From Chara braunii (lineage: Eukaryota; Streptophyta; Charophyceae; Charales; Characeae), in NCBI GenBank assembly GCA_003427395.1, contig BFEA01000228.1, forward strand, positions 1,466,734 through 1,495,177: DNA of 28,444 bases, in the 5' to 3' direction. The translations under genes were made by a program, and so were the position numbers. Numbering within the stretch: the stretch's first letter is position 1; every line of letters starts with the position of its first letter. Below the pieces are notes generated by a model. It did no database searches and was not told the origin of the DNA. It saw only the letters and a list, made by a program, of their open reading frames with translations. This document shows, one piece after another, positions 9,338 to 18,186 of this stretch.

Positions 9338-9395
9338 TTTTTTTTTTTTTTTTTTTTTAATGTCAAAAAGTGGTTGTCCGGGATCCCGGACAACC
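9338..9395. repeat. poly(T)21 followed by a 24-bp perfect palindrome
   Basis: The T run at 9338-9358 is followed by AATGTCAAAAAGT and a perfect palindrome at 9372-9395 (arms GGTTGTCCGGGA, centre GATC). Downstream sequence to about 9470 is rich in CGGCC and CATCGG words. Seen on the minus strand this is a GC-rich segment ending in a palindrome and an A-tail, which could be the 3' end of a short retroelement. Confidence 0.7.
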
Positions 9396-9487
9396 CCCCT
9401 ACCAGACGGTTAGGGGAGACGTTCGGCCGAGACATCCGGCCATCGGGCGACTGGTAACCTAGGCATCAGGCCCTAAACAACACCAAA

Positions 9488-9520
9488 GTCAAAAACAAAA
9501 AACAAAAAACAACAAAAATC
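9488..9520. repeat. (CAAAAA)n-like A-rich repeat
   Basis: Several consecutive CAAAAA and CAAAAAA units. Simple repeat about 90 bp upstream of the LINE endonuclease remnant. Confidence 0.8.
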
Positions 9521-9613
9521 AACGCACGAGGGTGGAAGGGAGATCGTTTCATTTAATCCGATATGGATATAGAGATTGAACAACCCGCACAGTGCCCAAC
9601 ATCGAGGAACCCT

Positions 9614-10440
9614 GACCTCGAGGTGGTATTTTGGAACCTCAATGGGTTGGCCGCAATCCTCAGTAACCAGCAGAAATTGAGCAACTTCGTGGATGCCTTG
9701 GATTAAGACCGCCACCCATCAGATATAGTATGTATACAGGAAACACATTTGATTGACAAACCAGCACACCGAGCAATTCAGCGCGAGGTGCAACAAAGGT
9801 TGAGGTGGATCAGGCAAGCCTGTTAGGTGCCGACCCCGAGGCCAGGCTCTACAGGCACGACAATTCCACTTCATATTCGGATGCGGTCCAATGGTTGCCC
9901 TTGGACACGATGCCTCATGCAGCACAACATACACGAGGGCCGATGGGCGGTGATGCACTTCTCACTCAAGGAGTAGCCGTTCCGGCTAATCTCAGTATCC
10001 AACCCCTGCACACAGCCCCACAGACAAGACTTCATCAATCAAGTCTGCCCCCTCTGCACAACGCCCGCACACCTTATGTTAAAAGGAGATTGGACGGCAG
10101 CACTTGACCCAGACATGGACAGACTCTCGGCAGGCAGCACCTCTTTGGAGGGGACGACCTGGGAAGCAACAGTACCGGTTCACCGCCTGATCACCAAACA
10201 GAAGCTCCTCGATCCATTTCGCACCCTCCAACCCATGACCAAAGGCTTCACCTACCACAAGTGCAACCGAAGCCAACACATCTCGGCGTCCCCCATAGAT
10301 TATTTTCTTATTTTTGAAGACCTCATGGGTGCAATACAAGGAGCAGGCATCAGCCAACTCCCGTATGCTCCCCCGCCGGGCTGGACCACAACTCCATCCA
10401 CCTCAATCTGGTCTTGGATGCAGCTCCAAAGCGCGCGAGG
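9614..10440 (+). pseudogene. decayed LINE apurinic-type endonuclease domain
   Basis: The translation follows the order of motifs of an AP-endonuclease-like LINE domain. VFWNLNGL near 9625-9650 is the catalytic Asn region. PSDIVCIQETHL (QETH at 9737-9748) is the metal-binding Glu region. GDWT at 10085-10096 corresponds to GDFN, SPIDYFL at 10289-10309 to RIDYIL, and LDHNSIHL near 10381-10404 is the terminal SDH motif with Ser changed to Leu. The first motifs share one frame; stops occur in between, and the last motif is shifted to another frame, so the gene is dead. No reverse transcriptase follows. The motif wording differs from the other endonucleases here, indicating a separate LINE lineage. 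It would nick target DNA in a living element. Confidence 0.8.
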
Positions 10441-11765
10441 TTTTTTGCACTAGCGCTGGCAGTTAGCGCTAACGCTCTCAGCACCCAGTGCTCCTCGGTC
10501 TCCCTCACGGGCCTTTTGAGGCCGGCCCAATAGACTTTCGTGCTGCGCGCTGAAACTTTTCGAATTCCAGAGGAGGGACGAAGCTGGGAAGAAAAGCAGA
10601 GAAAGTTCAGCCACACCTTCGGGCGTAGCGAGAGAAGAGCCATAGCCACACATCATCATCATCACGACCAAAAAAGAGGAGTAAAGATAGTTATGAGTAA
10701 GAACCATCATTGGTGATAGAACTGACAAACGCAAGGAAAAGGAGTCGGAAAGAGAGGGGAAGAGAGAGGAGGGAAAGCCAAGAAGGAACAGTAAGGAGAA
10801 GGAAGTTCCAAAGTAGTCAGGAGGAAATAGTAGCCATTCGTAATAAGATTCCTGCTCAAAACTGCACGAACCCAGTCTCACGCGAAGCCGAAAGGCGCAA
10901 AAACATCGTCGAGCTTTGGCGCCATCGCACATTCACTCTTGAATTCGAATATCATTCAACACGTCCGTGAACCTCGGGGATCGGACACGACATCATTTAA
11001 CACATCATGCCATGCCTCAAGGCGTTGCTCGAGTGAAAAAGGGAAGAGTGAAAGAAGTACAGGCGAAGATCGTTATGGAAAACGGAGAGAAAGACAAGGA
11101 AAGGAACGACATCGAGCAAGGCAAAACAACAAGAGGGGAACACAGCGGAAAAGACAGATTTCCAAACAGGAAAGGCAAAAGAGAATGCGAGGAAGGGGAT
11201 AAAAAAGGGGAGAAAAAGACAAGGAAGGAGAATCGTACGGGGAAGAAAGCACTCAAGTGCAAGCCATGCGGCAGAACGGAACAAAGAGCGAGAGACAAGA
11301 AAAACACAAGATGAGAGGTAAGATCGTTCCTCTCCACTAAAACCGACGAAAAAAATCACAGATGGAAGGACAAAGTGAAAACAACATTATTTCACAAATC
11401 GATAGGAGGAGCCACAACTTTCTCCCAAAGCAAATTCGGACAAGGCGACCTTCGAATTTCAATTCTCGCCGAATTTAGCACTAGTGTGCATTAAAATCCA
11501 TGAGATAGATTATTAAAGTAGAAATACCATTTCACCGTAGCAGAAAAGTTTGATTTTGCACACTGCCTCGCAAAAACAGACAAAGACAGATAACATACAC
11601 CTTTCGAACTCATTCACCCATCACTCCTCTCACCCTCAACACAATTCCACCACTAACATTGGACCTATCACCCCACGTATTTTTCTCCCACGAACAGTGT
11701 CACTTGCCCCTTACTCGTCGGGCCTTTCCCCTACGAATCGATCCCCCACGACATCATGATGATCA
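10441..11765. other. non-coding stretch with long purine-rich segment
   Basis: From about 10640 to 11330 the plus strand is strongly A/G-rich, giving Lys/Arg/Glu/Gly-rich frames on plus and Phe/Leu/Ser-rich frames on minus. The plus frame at 10967-11314 resembles in composition the charged tails of the LINE ORF1 remnants here but has no knuckle or other domain. It may be a worn ORF1 fragment. The rest, to the start of the duplication, shows nothing recognisable. Confidence 0.4.
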
Positions 11766-11827
11766 TGCCACAACCCTCTATTCCATTTTTAAGAATATTA
11801 ATACTATTTTATTCCGACCTTATTAAC

Positions 11828-11857
11828 TGCTCCCCACAAATAGATTGGAGCAATTAA

Positions 11858-11889
<32 letters not shown>
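11828..11889 (+). repeat. LINE-tail hairpin 2 followed by (TAA)n, first copy
   Basis: TGCTCC, a 13-nt loop (CCACAAATAGATT) and GGAGCA at 11828-11852 match hairpin 2 of the element tails. They are followed by ATT, AAAA and about eleven TAA units. Hairpin 1 is absent. This looks like the 3' terminus of a retroelement ending in a TAA microsatellite instead of pure poly(A). Confidence 0.65.
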
Positions 11890-11891
<2 letters not shown>

Positions 11892-11942
11892 TATAAAAAT
11901 TAATTGTAATAATTTTCAGTTTTATTTGCAATTTTTTATCTA

Positions 11943-13195
11943 ATGTCACGTTCTCTAGGTTGGGAAGCGAAACTCTGCCAATTTGTCTGTTGTATCCGCC
12001 AATCCGGAACTGGTCTCAGAAGCACCAGGTGGAGGGATAAAAGTTGGTCCGAGTCAATTCCTTCAATTCACTTAACTATCCTGGATTTGACCTCACGTTC
12101 TCCAGGCGGGGAGGTGAAGTCCTGTCCTCTTTCTGGTGCATTCATCGGATCTGATCTCATGATCCCCCGGTGGGGAGGCGAAGCTCTCCCCTACCAATCG
12201 ATCCCCACGACATCATGCCACAACCCTCTACTCCATTTTTAAGAATATTTATACTATTTTATTCCGACCTTATTAACTGCTCCCCACGAATAGATTGGAG
12301 CAATTAAAATAATAATAATAATAATAAGAATTGATTATAATAATTTTCAGTTTTATTCGCAATTTTTTATCTAATGTCACGCTCTCTAGGTTGGGAAGCG
12401 AAGCTCTGCCAATTTGTCTGTTGTATCCGCCAATCCGGAACTGGTCTCAGAAGTATCAGGTGGAGGGATAAAACTTGGTCCGAGTCAATTCCTTCAATTC
12501 ACTTAACTATCCTGGATCTGACCTCACGTTCCCCAGGCGGGGAGTTGAAGCCCTGTCCTCTTTCTGGTGCATTCGTCAGATCTGACCTCACGATCCCCCG
12601 GTGGGGAGGCGAAGCTCTACCAACATTTTGTTTCATTCACCACTCCGGACCTGATCTCACGCTCCCCAGGTGCAGAGACGAAGCTTTGTCAATCTGTTTG
12701 CTGCATTCCCCACTCTGGAGCTGATCTCACGGGCCCCAAGTGGAGAGACAAAGCTTTGTCCAATCTTCCAGCTTGATTCATATTTTTGGATTTGATCACA
12801 CTCTCTCCAAGGGGGGAGATGAAGCTGTGTCTTTTTTCGGATGCACAATCCTCAGGTGGGAAGGCAAAACTCTATCCTTTTCTTTGTTTCTCTTGTCACT
12901 CTGGGTTGAGCTCACGATCCCCAGGAGGAGAGACGAAACTCAGTCAAACTTTTTTCTTAATTAGTTGCTTTGGAAATGACCTCCCGTTCCCCAGGTGGGG
13001 AGGTGAAGCTATGTCTGTTTGTTATTCCGAATACCACTCTGAATCTGATCTCACGCTCCCCAGGTGGGGAGACGAACCTCTGCCAAATTTTGCATCGATC
13101 ATCATTCCGGATCTGATCTTAAAATCTCCAGATAGGAAGGCGAATCTCTGTCGAATTTCTCAGTTCCTCCGTCACACTAGATTTAACCTCATAAA
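11943..13195. repeat. minisatellite of about 65-bp units, each with a CTCCCC-GGGGAG hairpin
   Basis: About sixteen degenerate units can be followed by the core GATCTGACCTCACGCTCCCC then AGGTGGGGAGGCGAAGCTCT. Cores start near 11946, 12015, 12093, 12157, 12377, 12447, 12524, 12588, 12657, 12727, 12796, 12847 (short), 12912, 12981, 13051 and 13118. The best units contain the perfect hairpin CTCCCC, loop AGGT, GGGGAG (for example near 13056-13071). Open frames across the array give repeats such as RSPGGEAKL, but the frame changes between units, so coding is unlikely. The array ends about 200 bp before the LINE ORF1 remnant and could be its 5' untranslated repeat region. That link is inferred. Confidence 0.85.
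12278..12326 (+). repeat. LINE-tail hairpin 2 followed by (TAA)n, second copy
   Basis: Same arrangement as at 11828, carried in the second unit of the 431-bp duplication, with a shorter TAA run and CCACGAATAGATT in the loop. Confidence 0.65.
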
Positions 13196-13239
13196 CCCAA
13201 AATAACACAGTTCATCACTTAAGCGTGAACACATCTGGG

Positions 13240-15290
13240 CTTGGTTGCAGTTTCCCCGCTCCGTTTTCAATCCCAGACAACTGCACAAAGGTCAAACGTA
13301 CCAAGGATAAAACATGAACTTGAAGGAAAGAGAGTAAAAAAACAAGAAGGGAAAGAAAATAAAGGAAAAGGAACGAAAAGGATCCAGTGGTACAACCATG
13401 GCAAAGGAAGGATTGGAAATGGACACAGAAGCTGAAAAAAACAAGGTACAAATGGTCAAAAAAATTGAACTTATCAAAGAAGATGGGGTGAAAGAAGAGG
13501 TAGTAATTTGGGAATATCCCAAGGAGGTATTAACGACATTGGATGAATTTTACAGCCAACATGCGGTGCGCTATACCTTTTTCAATGAACAAAGCAAAAA
13601 AATTGAAATGGCTATGAGAAAGAAAACTCAAAAGCATGCAGACAATCCAATTAACGGATCTCATAATCACCTTTCAAAACAGGGCCAGAAACACCATAAT
13701 GGTGGTCTGTAAAGATGTCAAACTAGAAGAATTTCACCAAAACGCGCGTAATTCTTCATCGGTCTTAGTCTACCCATGACCCCCAACAAAGAACAGTTGA
13801 GCATCCCCCTAAGGGTACCGACAGTCACTGATGCATAAATATTTAGGGATTTCGTTTTATGGGTTGCAAGAAGACCTACATCAAATAGTCAAAGCAAAAC
13901 TGCAAAAAAAATTGGGATAGTTCCCAGTGTTGGATTGGATCACGTCAACCTCAAATTTCTTAATCCCCCAGCACGACACAATGTTGGCATGCATCAACAC
14001 ACAGGGAGCAGTCCGAGCAGTACCTCCCTAATTTTTGGCACTTTGTCATCAGAGACAGAAGGGTCAAAATAACAGCTTCCACAAAGTCGAACCCTCTCTG
14101 CTGCAAATGCAGACAGAAAGGACACTTAGGAATGGACCCAAAATGCTCTAAAAATGCGGATTCTGCAAGTACAGGAATTTGAAACCAACCAGCCTACAAG
14201 AGGTGCAGGAAAAACCAAGTTTCTGGTTTATCAGAGAAGCCGGATACCTGAGATAGGTGTTCAATGACAACTTAGAAACACTAGACTGGATCTGAATCTT
14301 GGAAGGGGAACCAACAAAGAGACCAAAAGTTTAAACCCCCTCAGACAGCAGTTGGCAATCCAAGAATGTTGGCAATAAATCCCCCAAGATCTTCATTGTG
14401 GATCCAGTTATAAACAGGGAAAGAGTGCAAGAGGGAAAAAAATTGGCAGATCGCTAAATGAATTTGGATGTGACTGGAGAACTGGTCGAAAGAAGATGGC
14501 CAAAAAAGTAAAGGAAAGCAAAGGCAACGCAATAGAAATGTACTCTACACAAAATGACCCAGGAGGGACCCAAATGATGAACGCAAAGGGAGTCAAAAAT
14601 CGGTCATGGAAAAGAGGGGAATCTACAGAGTCACAAGATCAAGATGTAGAAATGATGGAGGAGAGGAGGGCAGACACAAAAAACAAAGAGAATGAACTAA
14701 CAAAGGAAAAGGTCACAAAGGGAAGAAGCAACAAATAGGATCTGGGTCAGAAAGACTTTGATGTTTGTGTATGGGAGGACAAACCAATTTAACAAATCAA
14801 GGAATACATTGAAGTCACAAAAACCCAAAGAGCAAGCTTGTTTGAACTGCATATGACATTTGTCACGAAGGAGGAAAGAGCAAAGAACGAAGCATAAAAT
14901 CAGCATAGCTTCCCCCTCTAAGAAAACAGTCGTGAGGCTTTGAGCAAAGAAGAAGAAATAACCGAGTACTATGCACAACAATAATGCAAGAACAAAATGA
15001 AGCAGACAAGGAGGTAAAGAGTAGAAGATGGAAAGTCCTACCAAGGAGAAAAGGAAGGATGGAGAGACGACAACTACAAGATGCCTAAACAACAAGAGAT
15101 GTACAACAAAAAGAAGAGCAAAGAGGCTGAAAATAAGGGACAGTCCAAGGAAGAGAAAGAAAACAAGAAGAGCGAGTAAGAGAAGACCAGAAAAGAACAA
15201 GAGCAGAAATAGGAAGGGGAGAATAAGCAAGGTAAACAACAAGAAGAGTAGGGCCAAATGGATGAGAGAGAAAACTTGTTGATATAAGTC
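13240..15290 (+). pseudogene. LINE ORF1 remnant: charged protein with zinc knuckle
   Basis: ORF1 of an L1-like LINE would encode an RNA-binding chaperone that packages the element RNA. A 104-residue N-terminal frame (13398-13712) is followed by sequence with several stops. The knuckle CCKCRQKGHLGMDPKC lies at 14099-14146, spaced C-X2-C-X4-H-X6-C. Lys/Glu/Arg-rich frames follow at 14496-14738 and 15028-15282. The pieces lie in at least three frames, so this copy is dead. The order knuckle then charged tail, and the unusual six-residue H-to-C spacing, match the ORF1 of the minus-strand LINE at 22100-24448, suggesting related subfamilies. An ORF2 endonuclease follows on the same strand. The start is uncertain. 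Confidence 0.65.
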
Positions 15291-16045
15291 AAAGTACTAG
15301 ATGCTCAAGTGCAAAGACTATCAGACCTCAATAAAGAATTGATATTGGAAATAGTTACAGTTGGTAGCTTGAAAGACAACACACAATTAAAATATTGGAT
15401 CAGAATTTTGGTGATAAGTACGACCATACTGCCTTCAAGGACAATCCTGGCCATGAGAAGGGGTGAACCGTAAGGGGAATGACAAATTGCAACATCCCCA
15501 AATTTTGCCCCGCCCAGAGTGGAGAAAAACCAAAATATAAAAGAAAGTTGGTCACACTGATCTGAATAGAGAAGCCAAGATGGAAGGGACTAATGAGAGA
15601 AACTCCAAGGGTACAGGGAATGGGAGGAGAGAAGACAAAAAAAAAGGAGGAAATGTTGGATATAAGACCAGTGGTGACACTGTATAGCAAAGACACAATG
15701 CTGAAAAACAATTTGCAATGGAGACCATGGTGGCAGATCTCACAATTGTCATGAACAATATTGAGCTCTAGTGCACTGCCAAAACTAGCAATAATGACAT
15801 AAGTCTTAACAATGACATTCCATAGACAAGGCACTCAGGAACTAGGCAAATTGTTGTACCCCTTGCAAAAGGAAGGAGAAGGAATAACTCTGGACCCAAT
15901 AAGCCTAACAATCTCATCCTGAGAATTTCGCAAGACTTAATAAACAACAACCTCAAATAACTAAATCATGAAAGCAGGAGGGGACCAGGCAGAAGGAGGA
16001 GAGAAGAAATACACGAAAGTCCGGAAGAAAGCAAAACTAGAGATA
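15291..16045 (+). other. inter-domain segment between LINE ORF1 and ORF2 remnants
   Basis: A-rich sequence without any open frame on plus longer than about 50 codons. It sits where the C-terminal part of ORF1 or the ORF1-ORF2 spacer would be. I recognise nothing specific. Phe/Leu-rich minus-strand frames (such as 15400-15834) are composition shadows. Confidence 0.4.
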
Positions 16046-16665
16046 AAATCTTAGAATGTGCATGACCTAACAACCATCCTATCCTCTTATGTTAAATGGT
16101 ATAGTATGATAGCCAATACGAACTGGTTTGATGAAGATCCCCTTGATATAGTGTGTCTATATGAAACTCATCTCACAAACTCAAGGAAGAAGAAATAGGG
16201 AGAAGACTAAAAGACATGAAAAGAGCAAAATGGGTGAATAGTCCGTCAACAGCATCGACAACAGTGTTAAATATTTTCAATGGTAAGGCTAAGGTCGCAA
16301 AAAGTCTGTCCTTTGACCAGATTATCAAGGACCCGAAGGAAGGAAGATAGATTAGAATAGACTTCACTTTGAATGAGGAAGAAATCACTCTCTTAAATGT
16401 TTATGTTTACAAATGTTTATGTTGTAAACATAAACTCACAAAAAAAACATGTGTTGTAAACAATTAAACAAAAATGTTCAATCCTTCATACACCACAACG
16501 GTAGGGGATTGTAACGCAATAATGAACCCACTAATCGATAGGATTTCACACGCTAGAGGAGGAATAAATGAATCAGAATCACAAATCATAATGGATTTCA
16601 CAAAAAAAAAAAAATGATAGATTCTTTTAGGACACCATTTACATAAATAAAACGATTCACATGCA
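16046..16665 (+). pseudogene. LINE ORF2 endonuclease remnant, truncated
   Basis: Start of ORF2 of the plus-strand LINE. Visible in order: KSxNVHDLTT (first catalytic Asn region, x a stop) at 16046, DIVCLYETHL (Glu motif, YETH at 16160-16171), ITLLNVYVY, and TVGDCNAIMNPLIDR (GDCN at 16504-16515, for GDFN) followed by SFRTPF. The frame is interrupted by stops and at least one shift. The terminal SDH motif and all of the reverse transcriptase are missing. Coding similarity stops near 16665-16690, shortly before a GC-rich block and an adapter artefact at 16855, so the truncation may be biological or an assembly effect. Confidence 0.75.
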
Positions 16666-16706
16666 TTATAAAAACTCAGCAAGGAAGGACATCCTTCCTA
16701 TGTTGC

Positions 16707-16801
16707 ACGCCCGGCCGCAGCCGGGGGGTCCGAGTCGGCCGCGGCCTAGGCCGATGACCGAATCGGCCCGGTTCGGCCTAGGCCGACCTGCCGAGTTCGG
16801 T
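16707..16801. repeat. GC-rich block with repeated palindrome TCGGCCTAGGCCGA
   Basis: GGCCTAGGCC occurs at 16743-16752 and 16775-16784, the second inside the 14-bp palindrome TCGGCCTAGGCCGA. GTCGGCC, CGGCCGC and CCGAGT words recur around them. It contrasts sharply with the A-rich LINE before it and the AT-rich sequence after it, and marks a repeat boundary of unknown kind. Confidence 0.7.
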
Positions 16802-16854
16802 GCATTATTTATTTTTCCCATTTTTTACGTGTAAAAAATATATATATATATTAG

Positions 16855-16892
16855 CTGTCTCTTATACACATCTAGATGTGTATAAGAGACAG
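16855..16892. other. Nextera mate-pair junction adapter (sequencing artefact)
   Basis: CTGTCTCTTATACACATCT (16855-16873) is followed directly by its exact reverse complement (16874-16892). This is the 19-bp Tn5 mosaic end used in Nextera libraries. The head-to-head 38-bp form is the circularisation junction of mate-pair libraries. It is not native DNA. Untrimmed junction reads were built into the assembly, so the sequences on either side may lie kilobases apart or in another orientation in the genome. Confidence 0.97.
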
Positions 16893-17595
16893 GCACTGTA
16901 GAGTGGATGCACTTGTGAAAGCAAGAAAAAAAAAGACGAACGTGCCTGAGGGTACAACAAGCATTAGTCCATCCCGACCTTATTCCCCTTCACCAAATTT
17001 CGAAGTCGATGGTGCAGCCGAGGACTGTCAAAAGCATCCGAGTAGCAGGCTGGGGATTCAACAACTTTCGACAGGAGGTGTCGAGAAGCATTCTCTGACA
17101 ACTGGCGAATTTTCTTCCCGTCTCCGACTTCGACAGCCTGTGGGGCGAAAAAAAACTATCAAAAATCGCATTTTCGACGGTGGTGTGGCGAGAACCTTAC
17201 TCTTGCCCTCCTTTTTCAAAGAGAATTTTTGTGAGAACAACCGAACATCGTGCACTGCGACGTATTTCAAGGACGCCTCAGACTATTGTCAATGAATATG
17301 GTCCGTGTGCCCACTCGCATGCAGTCGTCTTGACTGTCACAGCCATGGTCAATGAATCATACCCTGATATCTGACACCCCGCCTGGAGCAGACACCATCT
17401 GTGAGAAGAGCACTTTCGTTTATTTTTTAGCAGTTTTTTCTTCATTTGTTTGGTCATGAAATGTTTTTTTTGCATTTATTTTCCTTATTTCACGCTGCCA
17501 CCCACCTGTCCCCCACCTGTCTCCCACCTGTCTCACACCCGTCACACTAATCCATATACATGGCTAGTGGGATCTCGCTCCCGGAGTCATCTTCT
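16893..17595. other. non-coding stretch to the right of the adapter
   Basis: Mixed sequence with no recognised gene. An open frame at 16876-17295 begins inside the adapter (MCIRDR, the typical translation of this adapter) and continues into unrecognised Ser/Arg-rich sequence. A small tandem repeat lies near its end. Confidence 0.5.
17501..17544. repeat. short tandem repeat CCCACCTGTCT (about 4 units)
   Basis: Three close copies of CCCACCTGTC(T) and a degenerate fourth (CACACCCGTCA). It lies about 50 bp beyond the 3' end of the minus-strand LINE. Confidence 0.85.
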
Positions 17596-17643
17596 GGGGC
17601 CATTACCCAGCTTAGGTGATGCTGGAAACCTGGTCCAGCGTCC
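17596..17643 (-). other. 3' tail of the minus-strand LINE (hairpin 1 and GGGTAATGGCC)
   Basis: On the minus strand GGGGACG is followed by hairpin 1 (CTGGA, loop CCAGGTT, TCCAG; 17638-17622), then CATCACCTAAGCTGGGTAATGGCCCC. Hairpin 1 is nearly identical to that of copies A and B. The AAGCYGGGTAATGGCC word also occurs twice inside copy A (2401-2416 and 2953-2968, same strand). Hairpin 2 and an A-tail are missing here. Confidence 0.7.
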
Positions 17644-18186
17644 CCATATGACATAATCTCTGGTCTATTATCCAACTATCAAAGGGTTCTCCAAAAAATC
17701 ACCTTGAAGCACATGAAAAAAATCCTCGAAAACCAGCTATCCGACTAGCCTTTGTAACAGAGAACAAACCGGGTCTACCACGACCCTACCAATTCAATAC
17801 ATCTTTGTTCTCTAACTTCCACACTTAAAACCTCATAGTATAGAGGGGAATGTCTCAAACATACCAGTCTTAACTTTTTTTACCCCAACCAAGGGATAAT
17901 CTTCAATTTATCAGTCGAAGAGAACAACGCAAAATTGCCCTTTACCTAAGTCTTATGTAGCCAACAAGAGTTTTTTCTTCTCCTATCTGCATATATTGTA
18001 AGTCTCACTGCCGCCTTTATCTAAGTTATCGACTGATGGAAGGATGCATTTTCATATCGAAAAATCTTAGCATGCGGCCAACCCAAATAGATTCCATAAT
18101 TATCCCTCTACAGCAGAGCACCACATACTCCATTTCACTCGTGATGCACCCTTTACCCGGTAGTTTCCCATTCAGGATGAAATCAT
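17644..18186 (-). other. 3' untranslated part of the minus-strand LINE
   Basis: Sequence between the finger remnant and the tail hairpin, with no long open frame and no recognised motif. It is taken as LINE 3' UTR by position only. Confidence 0.5.

Larger units (their letters stand above)
11747..12615. repeat. 431-bp direct duplication (two copies)
   Basis: The segment from CCCCACGACATCATG (about 11747) through the TAA repeat and four minisatellite units recurs about 431 bp later (from 12203), for example ATGTCACG at 11943 and 12374. The copies differ by few substitutions and by the number of TAA units. The high identity implies recent unequal exchange, or an assembly duplication. Confidence 0.85.

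Noticed and set aside
10967-11359. Overlapping Lys/Arg-rich (plus) and Phe/Leu/Ser-rich (minus) frames
   Set aside because: Both follow from the purine/pyrimidine strand bias; no motif or conserved residue pattern is seen.
11943-13205. Peptide repeats such as RSPGGEAKL in open frames across the minisatellite
   Set aside because: The frame shifts between units and stops interrupt it. The periodicity belongs to the DNA repeat.
14697-15834. Minus-strand hydrophobic frames that look like membrane proteins
   Set aside because: They are antisense shadows of the A/G-rich ORF1 region: the complement of Lys/Glu codons gives Phe/Leu-rich peptides.
16876-17295. 139-codon open frame beginning MCIRDR
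   Set aside because: It starts inside the adapter artefact; the remainder matches no family and its frame is not supported by any other evidence.
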